The notes beneath the pieces were generated by a model. The model searched no databases. It was not told where the DNA came from and saw only the letters and a program-made list of their open reading frames with translations. A stretch of 64,000 nt of DNA from NCBI RefSeq assembly GCF_029360765.1, contig NZ_JARKNA010000015.1:81201-145200 (forward strand), written 5' to 3'. Position numbers and translations under genes: made by a program. This stretch comes from Terrimonas pollutisoli (GTDB lineage Bacteria > Bacteroidota > Bacteroidia > Chitinophagales > Chitinophagaceae). Below, in pieces: positions 1 to 9,800 of the stretch (positions are counted from its first letter, which is position 1; each line of letters begins with the position of its first letter).

Positions 1-960
1 TGTACCACCGCCAACTGCAACATTATAGTTTTGGGTAAGCCCTGTACGGCTGATTTCATCAAATGCGTCAACGTTTCCTCCAAAATCACCAGTGGTCACT
101 GAATAGTCTTTCAATGCCTGCCTGTATTCTGCTGCGCTTAATACTTCTAATTTCTTTAAAACATTAGAAATGCCGGTAGATGCACTTACATCCACTGTAG
201 GAATACCTGATTTTCCGCGTTTTGTATTTATTATTACTACTCCGTTAGCGCCTCTTGATCCATAAATCGCAGTTGCAGAAGCATCTTTTAAAATTTCAAT
301 GCTGGCAATATCATTTGGGTTAATATAGTTCAAAGGATTACCGCCATCGTTTCCAATGTTTCGGCCCTGACCGCCCGGTCTAGCAGAACCACCCGACAAA
401 GGAACACCGTCTAATACAAATAAAGGTTGGTTACCTGACCTGATTGAAGAGGACCCCCGAATCCGAACCGTAGTCGATCCGCCTGGCTGTCCTGTGTTGT
501 TAATAACCAGAACCCCTGCTGCTTTACCCTGGATCAATTGATCGGGTGAAGTATAAGTTCCTTTATTAAAATCTTTTGCCTGTACAGATGCTACGGATCC
601 GGTCAAGTCTTTCTTTCTTGCCGTACCATATCCTATAACAACCACTTCGCTTAACCCCGCAGAAGCAGCGACCAATGAGACATCAATTGAAGTCTTATCA
701 GTAATATCCAATTCTTGCCTTTCAAATTCGGCAGAAGATATCACTAACGTGTTAATTCCAGCAGGGACAGCAATTCTAAATGTACCATCGGCGCCTGTGG
801 AAGTACCAGTTTTTGAGCCTTTAGGCTGAACCGATGCACCGATAACGGGTGAGCCGTCTTTTGAATCAGTAACCTTACCAGTTACAACTTTTTCTTGCGC
901 CAGCGCAGAGAAGGAAAAGAGCAGGAATGGCAACAAGAATGCATAGAGCAATCGTTTCAT
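1..960 (-). CDS. SusC/RagA family TonB-dependent outer-membrane receptor, 5' part only
   Basis: The first 320 codons are present; the gene continues past base 1. The start at 960 gives a signal peptide beginning MKRLLYAFLLPFLLF and ending near ALAQ; an in-frame ATG at 966 is also possible. After it come a carboxypeptidase-D regulatory-like domain (about residues 24-105) and the plug domain with VVVIGYGTARKKDLTGS, LFVLDGVPLSGG and the SusC-type box ILKDASATAIYGSRGANGV. Known role of the family: import of glycan oligomers through the outer membrane with a SusD lipoprotein, driven by TonB. The partner would lie outside the window to the left. It is divergent from the LacI-type gene, which probably controls it (inference). 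Substrate unknown. Confidence 0.95.
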   Translation of the reverse strand, partial: MKRLLYAFLLPFLLFSFSALAQEKVVTGKVTDSKDGSPVIGASVQPKGSKTGTSTGADGTFRIAVPAGINTLVISSAEFERQELDITDKTSIDVSLVAASAGLSEVVVIGYGTARKKDLTGSVASVQAKDFNKGTYTSPDQLIQGKAAGVLVINNTGQPGGSTTVRIRGSSSIRSGNQPLFVLDGVPLSGGSARPGGQGRNIGNDGGNPLNYINPNDIASIEILKDASATAIYGSRGANGVVIINTKRGKSGIPTVDVSASTGISNVLKKLEVLSAAEYRQALKDYSVTTGDFGGNVDAFDEISRTGLTQNYNVAVGGGT

Positions 961-1004
961 TGACATAAGCATTCGTTTTTGTGAGTTTAGCAGATATAAG
1001 AAGA

Positions 1005-1018
1005 CTACAAATGTGTAG
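1005..1018. promoter_or_regulatory. Palindrome upstream of susC, shared with the amylase promoter region
   Basis: CTACA-AATG-TGTAG is a perfect 5-bp inverted repeat ending 45 bases before the susC ATG at 960. Its core TACAAAT(G)TGTA recurs as TACAAAT(A)TGTA at 13664-13675, a similar distance upstream of the amylase start. It could be an operator for one regulator acting on both genes. Alternatively its minus-strand reading, with ATTTG, may be part of a -7 promoter element. Inference from two sites only. Confidence 0.45.
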
Positions 1019-1238
1019 CCTTGACACAATTTAAAAAATTATTAGTTTCTTAACAAAAAAAATCTTTTTCCTATGTATCAATAACCACCAACTAATGAAA
1101 GGCCATCAATTTGCTGAAATAGCTGCATGCTATTTTTTAAAATTCTTAGCAGTGATTATTGGTATAAAAGGATTATAAAGTTATTTTTCAGACATTTATC
1201 ACTGCGGAAGTTTCTATTTAAAAAAAATTAAACCGTTG

Positions 1239-1254
1239 TCGCAATCGTTTGCGA
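1239..1254. promoter_or_regulatory. LacI-type operator candidate
   Basis: TCGCAATCGTTTGCGA is a 16-bp palindrome with one mismatched pair, centred on CG as is usual for LacI/PurR-family operators; symmetry extends outward with TT at 1236-1237 and AA at 1256-1257. It lies 37 bases upstream of the ATG of the adjacent LacI-type gene and fits between a TTG (1236-1238) and TAATATTT (1255-1262), so a bound repressor would block that promoter. Autoregulation is inferred. Confidence 0.65.
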
Positions 1255-1291
1255 TAATATTTACGGTGTAAAACTTTCCTCTTGCTTGCTT

Positions 1292-2281
1292 ATGAAATCG
1301 AGAACAACCCTGAAAAAAATATCAACTAATCTAAACTTGAGTATCGCAACGGTATCAAGGGCTTTGAAAAATCATCCCGATATTTCAGACGAGACTAAAC
1401 AAAAAGTAAAGGCACTGGCTTCCCTTCTCGAATACGAGCCCAACACCTATGCTATCAATCTGCGGACAAATTCAAGTAAAATCTTTGGTTTGATTGTTCC
1501 TAAAATATCAAACACCTTCTACGATTCTTTTATCGAAGCAGCCGAACAAAAAGCGAGAGAGTTTGGATTTTCGTTAATGATTCTGCAGTCTGGTGACGAT
1601 CCTTTGATGGAAGCAGAAAATCTCCGGCTATGTAAGGCCAACCGCGTTGCAGGCATAATAATTTCTATCGTTCCTGGCTCTTTACCTGAACCCTTTAAAA
1701 AGATTGAAGACGCAGGTATTCCTTTCATCTTCTTTGACAAGGTACCAGACACAGACGCCTACAATAAGGTTTGCCTGGCCGATAAAGAAGCGGCTATTCT
1801 TGCTGCTAACTCTATCATTAGCCATCACAAGAAAAGCGTATTGGCTTTATTCGGGAATAGCCACCTATCCATTACGCAAAAAAGATGGAAAGCGTTTATG
1901 GACACGTTTGAACAAGCATCACCACAGACAAAAGTTTCTACCAGGCATTGCGACAATTCCAATGAAGCGATGCAGATCATGCTTGAGTTTGGCTCACCAA
2001 AAAGTATCGATCATGTATTTGCGATGAGTGACGAGATACTGGTTGGCGTAATGAAAGCTTTGTACCAGCTCAAAATTCGTATTCCGGATGAAGTGTCAGT
2101 CTCAGCCATCAGCAACGGATTTTTACCGACAATTTTTAATCCTGCCATCACTCATGTTGAAACCAGCGGCTACGAATTAGGTAAACTGGCCATTCAGCGA
2201 ATGATAGATTACCTGGGTGGTCAAACATTTACCCGTTCAATTATTTTACCATCCCGATTGGTAGAGGGAAAGTCAATGTAA
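1292..2281 (+). CDS. LacI/GalR-family transcriptional regulator
   Basis: Protein of 329 aa from the ATG at 1292; an upstream TTG at 1286 is less likely because MKSRTTLKKIS is the normal LacI-family opening. Residues about 4-25 form the helix-turn-helix with STNLNLSIATVSRALKNHP, followed by the hinge region (YEPNTYAINLRTN) and a periplasmic-binding-protein-like effector domain from about residue 60 (IFGLIVPKISNTFYDSF) to the end. Members of this family repress or activate sugar genes in response to a sugar or sugar phosphate. It is divergent from the susC gene to its left and convergent with susF. The palindrome at 1239-1254 is the likely operator. Which sugar it senses cannot be read from the sequence. 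Confidence 0.95.
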   Translation: MKSRTTLKKISTNLNLSIATVSRALKNHPDISDETKQKVKALASLLEYEPNTYAINLRTNSSKIFGLIVPKISNTFYDSFIEAAEQKAREFGFSLMILQSGDDPLMEAENLRLCKANRVAGIIISIVPGSLPEPFKKIEDAGIPFIFFDKVPDTDAYNKVCLADKEAAILAANSIISHHKKSVLALFGNSHLSITQKRWKAFMDTFEQASPQTKVSTRHCDNSNEAMQIMLEFGSPKSIDHVFAMSDEILVGVMKALYQLKIRIPDEVSVSAISNGFLPTIFNPAITHVETSGYELGKLAIQRMIDYLGGQTFTRSIILPSRLVEGKSM

Positions 2282-2365
2282 GAAAGAAGAGTTTGGATGT
2301 TAGTATTCTGTTGAGTTTTTAACTTCATCTCTTTATAATCAATTATAAATTTTCCGGACAAATAA

Positions 2366-2411
2366 AAAGAGGTCGTCCCCTATGTTTGCAAAATTAGGAC
2401 ACGACCTCTTT
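2366..2411. terminator. Bidirectional terminator between lacI-type gene and susF
   Basis: AAAGAGGTCGT (2366-2376) pairs perfectly with ACGACCTCTTT (2401-2411) around a 24-base loop, in the gap between two convergent genes. The A-rich left flank and the T-rich ends serve both directions. Confidence 0.65.
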
Positions 2412-2430
2412 CGAAAGATTTATATACTGA

Positions 2431-4215
2431 CTACTGCTTAACGACAGAATATTGCATGGTTATAAAGTTTACGTTAATCTCATAGGTACCATCCTGGCTG
2501 GGGGCAGGAGTATTAGATCCCGGCACGTCTCCGTCGGCTAATAATGTTCCCTCGGTAGAACTGGTACCCCCATACTTGTGATCCCAACTTCCATTTACGG
2601 GTAAGAGCAGGTAAGATTTACCAGCCGTTAGTGGTATCGTTATTTTAAATGAAGCATTTCCTGTTTGCGTGAATTGCTGAGACGGTACAGGAACCGGGTT
2701 ACTCCATCCGCCAGCCGTAGCGTCCCCAACTATATATAGGCTAGAAGGCCCATCATAGGGAGTAACGGAATAAGTATTGGTGGCAAAATTCACCACAATC
2801 TTGTAAAGGCCATCTGTTGCCGGAGCAGGTGTGTTGGAACCCGGTACGGCACCATCTGCCAGTAATGCACCGCCGGTTGCGCTTGTACCACCATATTTAT
2901 GATCCCAGCTTCCATTTACTGGCAGGAACAAATAACTTTTTCCTGCGGTAAGATTAATAACAATGCCATACGATACATTATCGATCGGGGTAAATTGTTG
3001 AGACGGCACCGAAACAGGATTGCTCCAACCGCCCGGTGTCGCATCTCCGACAATATAGAGATTGGAAGGAACAGGTATTTGTGTAACAGTGTATTTACTG
3101 GTTTGGAAGTTTACAACAATCTTATAAACCCCACTTGTAGCCGGCGCCGGCGTATTGGAGCCTGGCACAGCGCCATCCTTCAGCAGTTCACCTGCTGTTG
3201 ATACACCATCGGTAGATCCACCATACTTATGATCCCAACTTCCATTAACAGGTAAGAATAAATAGCTCTTGCCGGCGGTCAGTCCAATCGTAATGCTAAA
3301 GGAATAGTCATCTACTTTAGTAAATTGTTGCGAGGGTGTTGGAACCGGGTTAGACCAGCCACCGGGTGTTGCATCGCCGACTATAAAAAGATTAGCCGGG
3401 ACGGGAACATAGCTTGCAATAGTGACGCTAACAGCATTGGAATAAGAGACTGCTCCCTGCACGGTAGTCGCTTTTATGCGGTATTCTATTTTTCCCAGAC
3501 TGCCACCAACAATACCTGCCTTCAATGCCGTTTCGTTCATCTCTGCTTCCGTCAAAGACTTGCTGTAAACTGACGATCCGATTGCAATCTCTTGTGGTGC
3601 TGCAAAATTTTTTGTAGCAGAGTCATATTGCAGCACATAGTTAATAGTGCCGGTGTAGCCATTAAAAGAAGGGGTCCAGCTAAACTTATTGGAATGTTGC
3701 GTGGCAGTCACTATTGCCGGCGTAACAGATGTTTTCTCCGTTGTTAAAACAGATGGATCATTATAGGGTGTAACGGCCAGTTTGACAACATTGGAAACGT
3801 ACTGTTCATTATTGTTGCTGTAAGATGAAACCACCCGGATGTCCATATCATAGGGAACACCCAGTGCAAATCCGTAATCTAATAAAATGGCGTTTAGTTC
3901 TTTTCCTTTTAATGTATCACTCAGCTTGCCGGTAACTGTCCTGATTATTTTTTTGGAAAAATTTCTGCCGGCAGAATCGATTTCGATATTAAACTTATAG
4001 GTGGTTGAATCTGTGGCATAGCCAGGACTTGTCCATGAAAATGCGACAACCCCTTTTGCAGAGTCTGCAGGGCTTGCGACCACGGCATTTTTAGAAGCAG
4101 TAAGCGTCACGGCCTTGCCTTCACTGTAAAAGGGCAGGTCGTCAACTTTATGACAAGCTGAAAAAATCGTTAGACCCGCTATTACAATCATTATCTTATT
4201 GATGATATTTTTCAT
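2431..4215 (-). CDS. SusF/SusE-type outer-membrane glycan-binding lipoprotein
   Basis: Protein of 594 aa. It starts with a lipoprotein signal (IAGLTIFSAC, lipid on Cys21), then two SusE/SusF-type Ig-like regions (about 35-150 and 155-270), then three near-identical binding modules (271-380, 381-487, 488-594). Each module holds the block LYIVGDATPGGWSNP and the box LPVNGSWDHKYGG. In Sus systems these surface lipoproteins bind starch and feed SusC/SusD; here they are last in the operon amylase-Nudix regulator-susC-susD-susE-susF. Aromatic residues in WSNP and NGSWDHKYGG are plausible sugar-stacking residues (inference). The start at 4215 follows the susE stop at 4237 with a 21-base gap. susF is assigned by position and module number. 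Confidence 0.88.
   Translation of the reverse strand: MKNIINKIMIVIAGLTIFSACHKVDDLPFYSEGKAVTLTASKNAVVASPADSAKGVVAFSWTSPGYATDSTTYKFNIEIDSAGRNFSKKIIRTVTGKLSDTLKGKELNAILLDYGFALGVPYDMDIRVVSSYSNNNEQYVSNVVKLAVTPYNDPSVLTTEKTSVTPAIVTATQHSNKFSWTPSFNGYTGTINYVLQYDSATKNFAAPQEIAIGSSVYSKSLTEAEMNETALKAGIVGGSLGKIEYRIKATTVQGAVSYSNAVSVTIASYVPVPANLFIVGDATPGGWSNPVPTPSQQFTKVDDYSFSITIGLTAGKSYLFLPVNGSWDHKYGGSTDGVSTAGELLKDGAVPGSNTPAPATSGVYKIVVNFQTSKYTVTQIPVPSNLYIVGDATPGGWSNPVSVPSQQFTPIDNVSYGIVINLTAGKSYLFLPVNGSWDHKYGGTSATGGALLADGAVPGSNTPAPATDGLYKIVVNFATNTYSVTPYDGPSSLYIVGDATAGGWSNPVPVPSQQFTQTGNASFKITIPLTAGKSYLLLPVNGSWDHKYGGTSSTEGTLLADGDVPGSNTPAPSQDGTYEINVNFITMQYSVVKQ
2434..3405 (-). repeat. Three tandem coding repeats of about 320-330 bp in susF
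   Basis: Three direct repeats encode the three binding modules: 3076-3405, 2755-3075 and 2434-2754. The segments around GDATPGGWSNP and LPVNGSWDHKYGG are almost the same in all three at protein level, while the loop after KYGG varies in length (GSTDGVSTAG, TSATGG, TSSTEG). This suggests recent duplication or ongoing gene conversion. Confidence 0.9.
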
Positions 4216-4236
4216 TTCAAAAGCAGTTTATTTGAG

Positions 4237-5091
4237 TTACTGTGGTGTAAGTTTATACTTACCGGTTTGAAAGTTTACTTCAATTTTATATTTGCCAGCA
4301 CCTGGGGAGGCGAATTGAGGGTCAGCATTTTCTTTCTTAAAATCCCCTGAAAGGGCAGCACCCGCTGTAATAGCATGGTATTGTGTATCCCAATTTCCCT
4401 GTTCCTGTATCATTTTGTAGCCACCGGTCTTATCAAAATTCACCTCAAGTTCATAATGGAGTTTATCAATTTTTGTGAATTTTAAACTTCCATCATAGGG
4501 CGAAGGCAAAGGATTTGCCCAATCGGGAGAGGGAAAACAATCGCCGGTAACCCATAAGTTACCATCATCATAGTTATTAGCAGCAGTGCCGGGAGGCTCT
4601 ACAGCAAAATCGAGATAGGGTGTAATTTTTATTTGAATTACATTAGAATAAAGCGGAACACTGTTGTTTACTAATGTGGCTTTAACCCTCATTTCCATAT
4701 TATATGCTTTGCCGGCAAGCAGCTCCATTTTTGAAAGAAAGGAATTTAATTCCTTTACGCTTAATGTAACACCCAGATCGTTGGCTATTGCCATTTCCTG
4801 GATATTGCGGTTTTTGGTAAAGTTTGAGCCTAGTGTGTCAAACTGGAGAGTATATGTCACATTTTGTGAACTTATGCCTGTTGTAAACTTATAATCAGGG
4901 TTTGTCCAATTCAATGTGATGGCAGTTTTGTCTTTATCAGCATTGGTCAGTACCATGGCATCGGTGGAAGATGCGGTAAGAACAGGCGCTGTACTGCTTT
5001 CCAGGAATATCTTGTCTTCATCTTTCTTGCAGGACGACAGTGCTCCCGTCAAAAGAAAGAATCCAAACAATAGTTTCGTTATATTTTTCAT
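4237..5091 (-). CDS. SusE-type outer-membrane glycan-binding lipoprotein
   Basis: Protein of 284 aa from the ATG at 5091 (MKNITKLLFGFFLLTGALSSC, lipoprotein signal). An upstream in-frame ATG at 5130 would overlap susD and add 13 residues before the signal, so it is rejected. It has one SusE-type N-terminal Ig-like region (about 25-150) and one C-terminal binding module (about 165-284) with LWVTGDCFPSPDWANP and the ending GKYKIEVNFQTGKYKLTPQ, which resembles the modules of the downstream SusF. It sits 25 bases after susD and is surely co-transcribed. Likely role: binding starch-like glycans at the cell surface. Confidence 0.88.
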   Translation of the reverse strand: MKNITKLLFGFFLLTGALSSCKKDEDKIFLESSTAPVLTASSTDAMVLTNADKDKTAITLNWTNPDYKFTTGISSQNVTYTLQFDTLGSNFTKNRNIQEMAIANDLGVTLSVKELNSFLSKMELLAGKAYNMEMRVKATLVNNSVPLYSNVIQIKITPYLDFAVEPPGTAANNYDDGNLWVTGDCFPSPDWANPLPSPYDGSLKFTKIDKLHYELEVNFDKTGGYKMIQEQGNWDTQYHAITAGAALSGDFKKENADPQFASPGAGKYKIEVNFQTGKYKLTPQ

Positions 5092-5116
5092 TGCAATCAT
5101 TTTAAATACTAAGAGA

Positions 5117-6730
5117 TTATTTCCATTCATCGTTTTGGGTCAGATTGGGATTGGCTGTCAGATTAGCTGCGGGGATCGGGAAGATATTATACTTGCTTGC
5201 TTTTGCTGTACCGGAAGCCACTCCCCCTTTCCACGGCCACAGGTACGTGCCGGTGGTTAGCAATCCATAACGAACAAGATCAGTGCGGCGATGACCTTCC
5301 CAATACAACTCCCTTCCTCTCTCATCTAAAATAAATTTCAACGTCAGGTCGTTTGCTGTAATATTTCCGTTTGCGTTTCCATATGCTCTTGTTCTGATCG
5401 TATTCATATAATTCAGCGCCGTAGTCGCATCTCCTCCCGCACCGCCACGAAGCACTGCTTCTGCGTAGATCAGGTACATTTCTGATAACCGAAAAACAGG
5501 AAAATCAACATCTGAAAAATCTTTGTTGGGATCCGATACAGCCGCACCATCGGAACGGATATTCCTGTACTTTCTTACATGCAACCCATTATCAAAAACA
5601 CTTATATCGTTGATAGTAATTTGCTCGGCGCTTGTACTATATTTAGACGTAGTGAAAAGTGCTCTTTTATCTGTATTGCCCGAAAGATCGCTGAACAAAT
5701 CTGACAGGCCTTTCGTAGCCCGGTATCCATACCAACCACCACCAACGCCAAACTCATCATGATCATCACCAGAAGCGCAGTGAACAAAGAAGGTAGTATT
5801 TCCGTAGGATTTAGTTCGCAAGCCATCACAGTTAATAGCAAAAATTATTTCATTTTTATGCTTGTCATTATCGGCCATAAACAATTGTCCATAGTTCGAG
5901 TGAAGTGCATAACCACCGTCTATAACTTTTTTAGCATAGGTAATTGCTTCCGTATTTTTTGCCGTACCAGTATACACCTGGGCATTGAGATACAATCTCG
6001 CTAATAAAGCCCAGGCTGCACCCTGGTCCACCCTTCCATATTCAATTGTTTTTACCGGCGCCAATTCATTCTCGATAACCTTTAATTCTGATTCGATATA
6101 AGCAAACAACTCGGATCTTGTTTTTTCGCCGGGCAATGCGGTTCCTACACCATTTGTTTCATCAATAAAAGTTGATTTACCAAAAATGTCCATCATCGTC
6201 CAATAATTAAAAGCACGCAGGAAGCGAACTTCCGCTCTCGATTTTTTAATTTCTGTGGCGTCAGTACCAGTGATACCGCGGGCAGCTACTTTATCATCCG
6301 TTGACTCCCTGAGGTACTCATTTGCAACCATTATATTGTATACCGGCCTTGCATACATTCCCAATAAAAAAGGATCGGAGCTTGACCAGTTAAGGTTATG
6401 AAAGTCTTTAATGGTTTGGTCATTCCATGCTACCACGGCCTCATCAGTCGGCAACTCCTGGCAATTAAAAAAACCGCGGATAAACGGCGATTGTGAACCT
6501 TCATCTAATCCCTGAATGTCTGAAGCTCCCGCGGGACCTGCATTACCAGTGGAAGCCAATCCTCCGTATACTTTTGCGAGAACAGATTTGTATCCGGCAT
6601 ACGTAGCGTAGGTAGTTTCTGATGTCAGATCGTTTTGGGGCAGCAGTTCAAGCTTTTTGGCGCAGGATGTCACAGCAACTACTGCAACAATGGCAACTAT
6701 ATGTTTTATTGATATTTGTTTCATCTGCAT
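5117..6730 (-). CDS. susD: SusD/RagB-family nutrient-binding outer-membrane lipoprotein
   Basis: Protein of 537 aa with a lipoprotein signal (VAVVAVTSC), TPR-like helices in the N-terminal half, and the C-terminal SusD signature RGRELYWEGHRRTDLVRYG followed by the usual ending NIFPIPAANLTANPNLTQN. SusD proteins form the lid over the SusC channel and bind the incoming glycan. The gene lies about 110 bases after susC and 25 bases before susE. The start is at 6730 or at the second Met at 6724; the two cannot be told apart. The starch/maltodextrin assignment rests on the adjacent GH13 amylase. Confidence 0.95.
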   Translation of the reverse strand: MQMKQISIKHIVAIVAVVAVTSCAKKLELLPQNDLTSETTYATYAGYKSVLAKVYGGLASTGNAGPAGASDIQGLDEGSQSPFIRGFFNCQELPTDEAVVAWNDQTIKDFHNLNWSSSDPFLLGMYARPVYNIMVANEYLRESTDDKVAARGITGTDATEIKKSRAEVRFLRAFNYWTMMDIFGKSTFIDETNGVGTALPGEKTRSELFAYIESELKVIENELAPVKTIEYGRVDQGAAWALLARLYLNAQVYTGTAKNTEAITYAKKVIDGGYALHSNYGQLFMADNDKHKNEIIFAINCDGLRTKSYGNTTFFVHCASGDDHDEFGVGGGWYGYRATKGLSDLFSDLSGNTDKRALFTTSKYSTSAEQITINDISVFDNGLHVRKYRNIRSDGAAVSDPNKDFSDVDFPVFRLSEMYLIYAEAVLRGGAGGDATTALNYMNTIRTRAYGNANGNITANDLTLKFILDERGRELYWEGHRRTDLVRYGLLTTGTYLWPWKGGVASGTAKASKYNIFPIPAANLTANPNLTQNDEWK

Positions 6731-6836
6731 ATTTTTTATTTTTCTACTTTGTCAGATGGAATTCGTCATAAAACTTTCATCGCCCCCGATAGTAGCTCAA
6801 AAATTTTATGACTCATTTCATTATTGAAATAGTTTT

Positions 6837-9800
6837 TTAGAAGTCAAAATTGAAGCCCAGTGAAAAAATTGTTGGCCTTGGATAGATATTACCATCCACA
6901 CCGGTATCGCCTGCATTTTCAGGATCCAGCCCCTTGTATTTTGTGATCACGAATACGTTTTGAACGCTGGCTGAAATTCTCAATGACGCCTTGTTGTTGA
7001 TGATTCTCCCTACGTTATAACCAAGATTGATATTATCGAGACGAAAGAATGATGCATTTTCGATATAGTAATCGGACAGGTATTGATTGTTTTCAAATCC
7101 TGTTTCCAAATAGTTTTTAGAAGCATTTCCAATAAAGTTGATCGGATTCTTTATACTTCTTATCACACCGGCATTGGAAAAATAATTATTGTATAAATAG
7201 TTACCGAATGCGGCATGCCCGGCCAGGCCGAAGTTGAATTTCTTATAGCTAACCTGCGTATTGAAACCCATCAAAACATCTGCCGCAGGTTTTTTATAAA
7301 GGTATCTGTCGTCATTATTTATTACTCCGTCCCTATTGATATCTTCATAAAGCCCTTCAATGGGTTTACCATTTTTATCATAGATCTGTTTGTAAACATT
7401 GTATACATAAGGGGCATAACCAACAGCAAATTTGCCGATAGTATTACCTGTACCACCGCCAATTCCACTTACATCAATTCCTTTAAACGTGGGATCAGGA
7501 TATTTGAGCAAATTGGTAATCTTTGCTTCATTATAAGTATAGTTAAAGCCAAATTCCCAGGTCAGGTCTTGCGTTCTAACCGGAACAGTATTCACTGTCA
7601 ATTCAACACCTTTGTTTTCCGTATTACCAACATTAGTTACAATCTTATTTACAAAGTTGGCACCTGGGGCAACAGTAACCTCTGCAAGCAAATCACTTGT
7701 TTTCTTTTTATAAAAATCAAGCGAACCAGAGATGCGGTTATTTAAGAACCCAAAGTCCAGACCGATATTAGAGGTAGTAGTGCTTTCCCATTGCCTGGAC
7801 CTGTCATATCCTTCCGGACGAAGATAACTTACAAAGTCATTTCCAAACTGGTACTGTGCGGTTGAATTGCTCCTGCTATATCGGGCCAGGTAGTCATAAT
7901 AACCTATACCATCCTGCTGGCCAGTTTTTCCCCAGCCCAATCGTAATTTCAAGTCAGAAATGAAAGAAACGGATTGAAAAAATTCTTCTCTTAACTTCCA
8001 TGCAGCAGCAAATGCAGGAAAATAACCAATGCTGTTTTCTTTCGCAAACTTAGAGCTGGCATCTCTTCTTATCGATGCAGTTAAAAGGTATTTATCAGCC
8101 AAAGTAAAATTTACCCGTCCGATATAAGACTCCAGCCGATACTCGGGCTTGTCAGTAAGAAAGGTTGGCTTGGAGTCTTCAATTGTATCTTTTAACTGCG
8201 GCTTGGCCGGGTTGGCAATAGCCCTGTAACTAAACGCGGGGTAGTTATAAACATTCGTCAAAAAACTTTGGTAGCTATGTCCTACTAAAACGTCTACCTT
8301 ACTTTTTATATCCTTCAATTCTTTTGTATAAAACAGCGACACATCTGCCAGCCTGTTTTCCTTTCCTTGTTTATAATAAAGTCTTCTTCCTCCAGTTTTG
8401 TAGTTTGTGGCAGATGTCGAATCTACGTTGTCATTTCCACTTCCCCTGCTATCGTCAAGACCAAAATTTGCAAGGATATGCAGATCAGGAAAGAAATGGA
8501 GTTTATAATCCAGCTGAATATTTCCAATCACCCGGTTAACTTTTGACGTATTATCCCGTAAATACAGCAAGGCAAGGGGATTACGGGTTGACAAATCAAT
8601 CGGCATACCATTGCTTTGAAGCCATTCATAATATCCGCCCCATTTAGTTGGGTTAATTAGGGGAATTTCAACTGCGCTGGTTTGTGTTGGGTCAAATGAA
8701 ATAGCAGAGCCTATGGCCCCTTCATCGGCAAAAATATTTTTTGTATGACTTGCTTTTACTGCAAGATTTACTGATAAATGATCATTAAAAAACTTTGGAC
8801 TAAGGTTCAGCGAAGAAGAAAAACGTTGAAAATTATTTGTCTTTAATGTTCCATCCTGGTTTAAATAGCCCAGGGATGCACGGAAAGGAATATTACCAAG
8901 ACTTCCGGTTGCACTGATTGTATTATCTAATCCGAATGCTGCCCTATATATTTCATCCTGCCAATCTGTATTTTCTTTACCTAATAATTTCGTATAAGTG
9001 TTGTTACCGGTAGCAGCTGAATCAGCTTTGATAATACTCCTGATTTCGTCTCCTGTAAGCACATCCACTTTTTCGCCAACGATACCTGTCGAAAATTGAT
9101 TGTTATAATTAAACCGAAGTTTCCCGCTACTTCCTTTTTTAGTAGTAATAATCATTACGCCATTAGAAGCCCTCGATCCATAAAGCGCAGTTGCCGACGC
9201 GTCCTTTAGTACACTGATTGATTCAATATCGTTGGGATTGATTGTATTTAATAAGTTGGCGGATCCGGCTATTCCATTACTCTCTACGGGCACGCCGTCA
9301 ATCACGATCAATGGATCATTGCTGGCATTAAGTGACGCCCCGCCACGAATACGGATACGACTGCCACCACCAGCAGAACCACCTCCTGTTGTGATCTGTA
9401 GACCGGCTACTTTTCCTTGTAATAGTTGTTCAGCAGAATTGATATTTCCTTTCTGAAAATCTTTTGCCGAAACCGAAGTAACCGAACCCGTGAGGTCTCC
9501 TTTCCTGCGGGTACCATACGCAATTACTACTATTTCTCCAAGAGAAGTAGTGTTGGCAGCCATGGACACATTAACCGAAGTCTTACCGGTAATGTTTACC
9601 TCCTGGGTGCTATACCCAACGGAAGAAAAAACCAATGTGGTCACAGAACTGGCAACCGAAATTTGATAGCTTCCATCCGGGCCCGTTTGAGTACCAGTCG
9701 TTCCACCTTTTGGCGATACGCTAACACCTGAAAGACTCGAACCATCTTTGGAGTCAGCTACTTTCCCGGAAACCATCTTGTTTTGCGAATACGAAAAGAG

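Larger units (their letters stand above)
967..1291. other. Divergent intergenic region, susC / lacI-type regulator
   Basis: This AT-rich stretch of 325 bases carries no ORF I would call. It must hold both divergent promoters. Two palindromes stand out and are listed separately: CTACAAATGTGTAG at 1005-1018, close to susC, and TCGCAATCGTTTGCGA at 1239-1254, close to the regulator. The middle part (about 1030-1235) shows nothing beyond A/T runs. Confidence 0.6.

Noticed and set aside
2434..3405. CRISPR-like or non-coding tandem repeat
   Set aside because: The repeats are about 320 bp, in frame, and encode glycan-binding modules.
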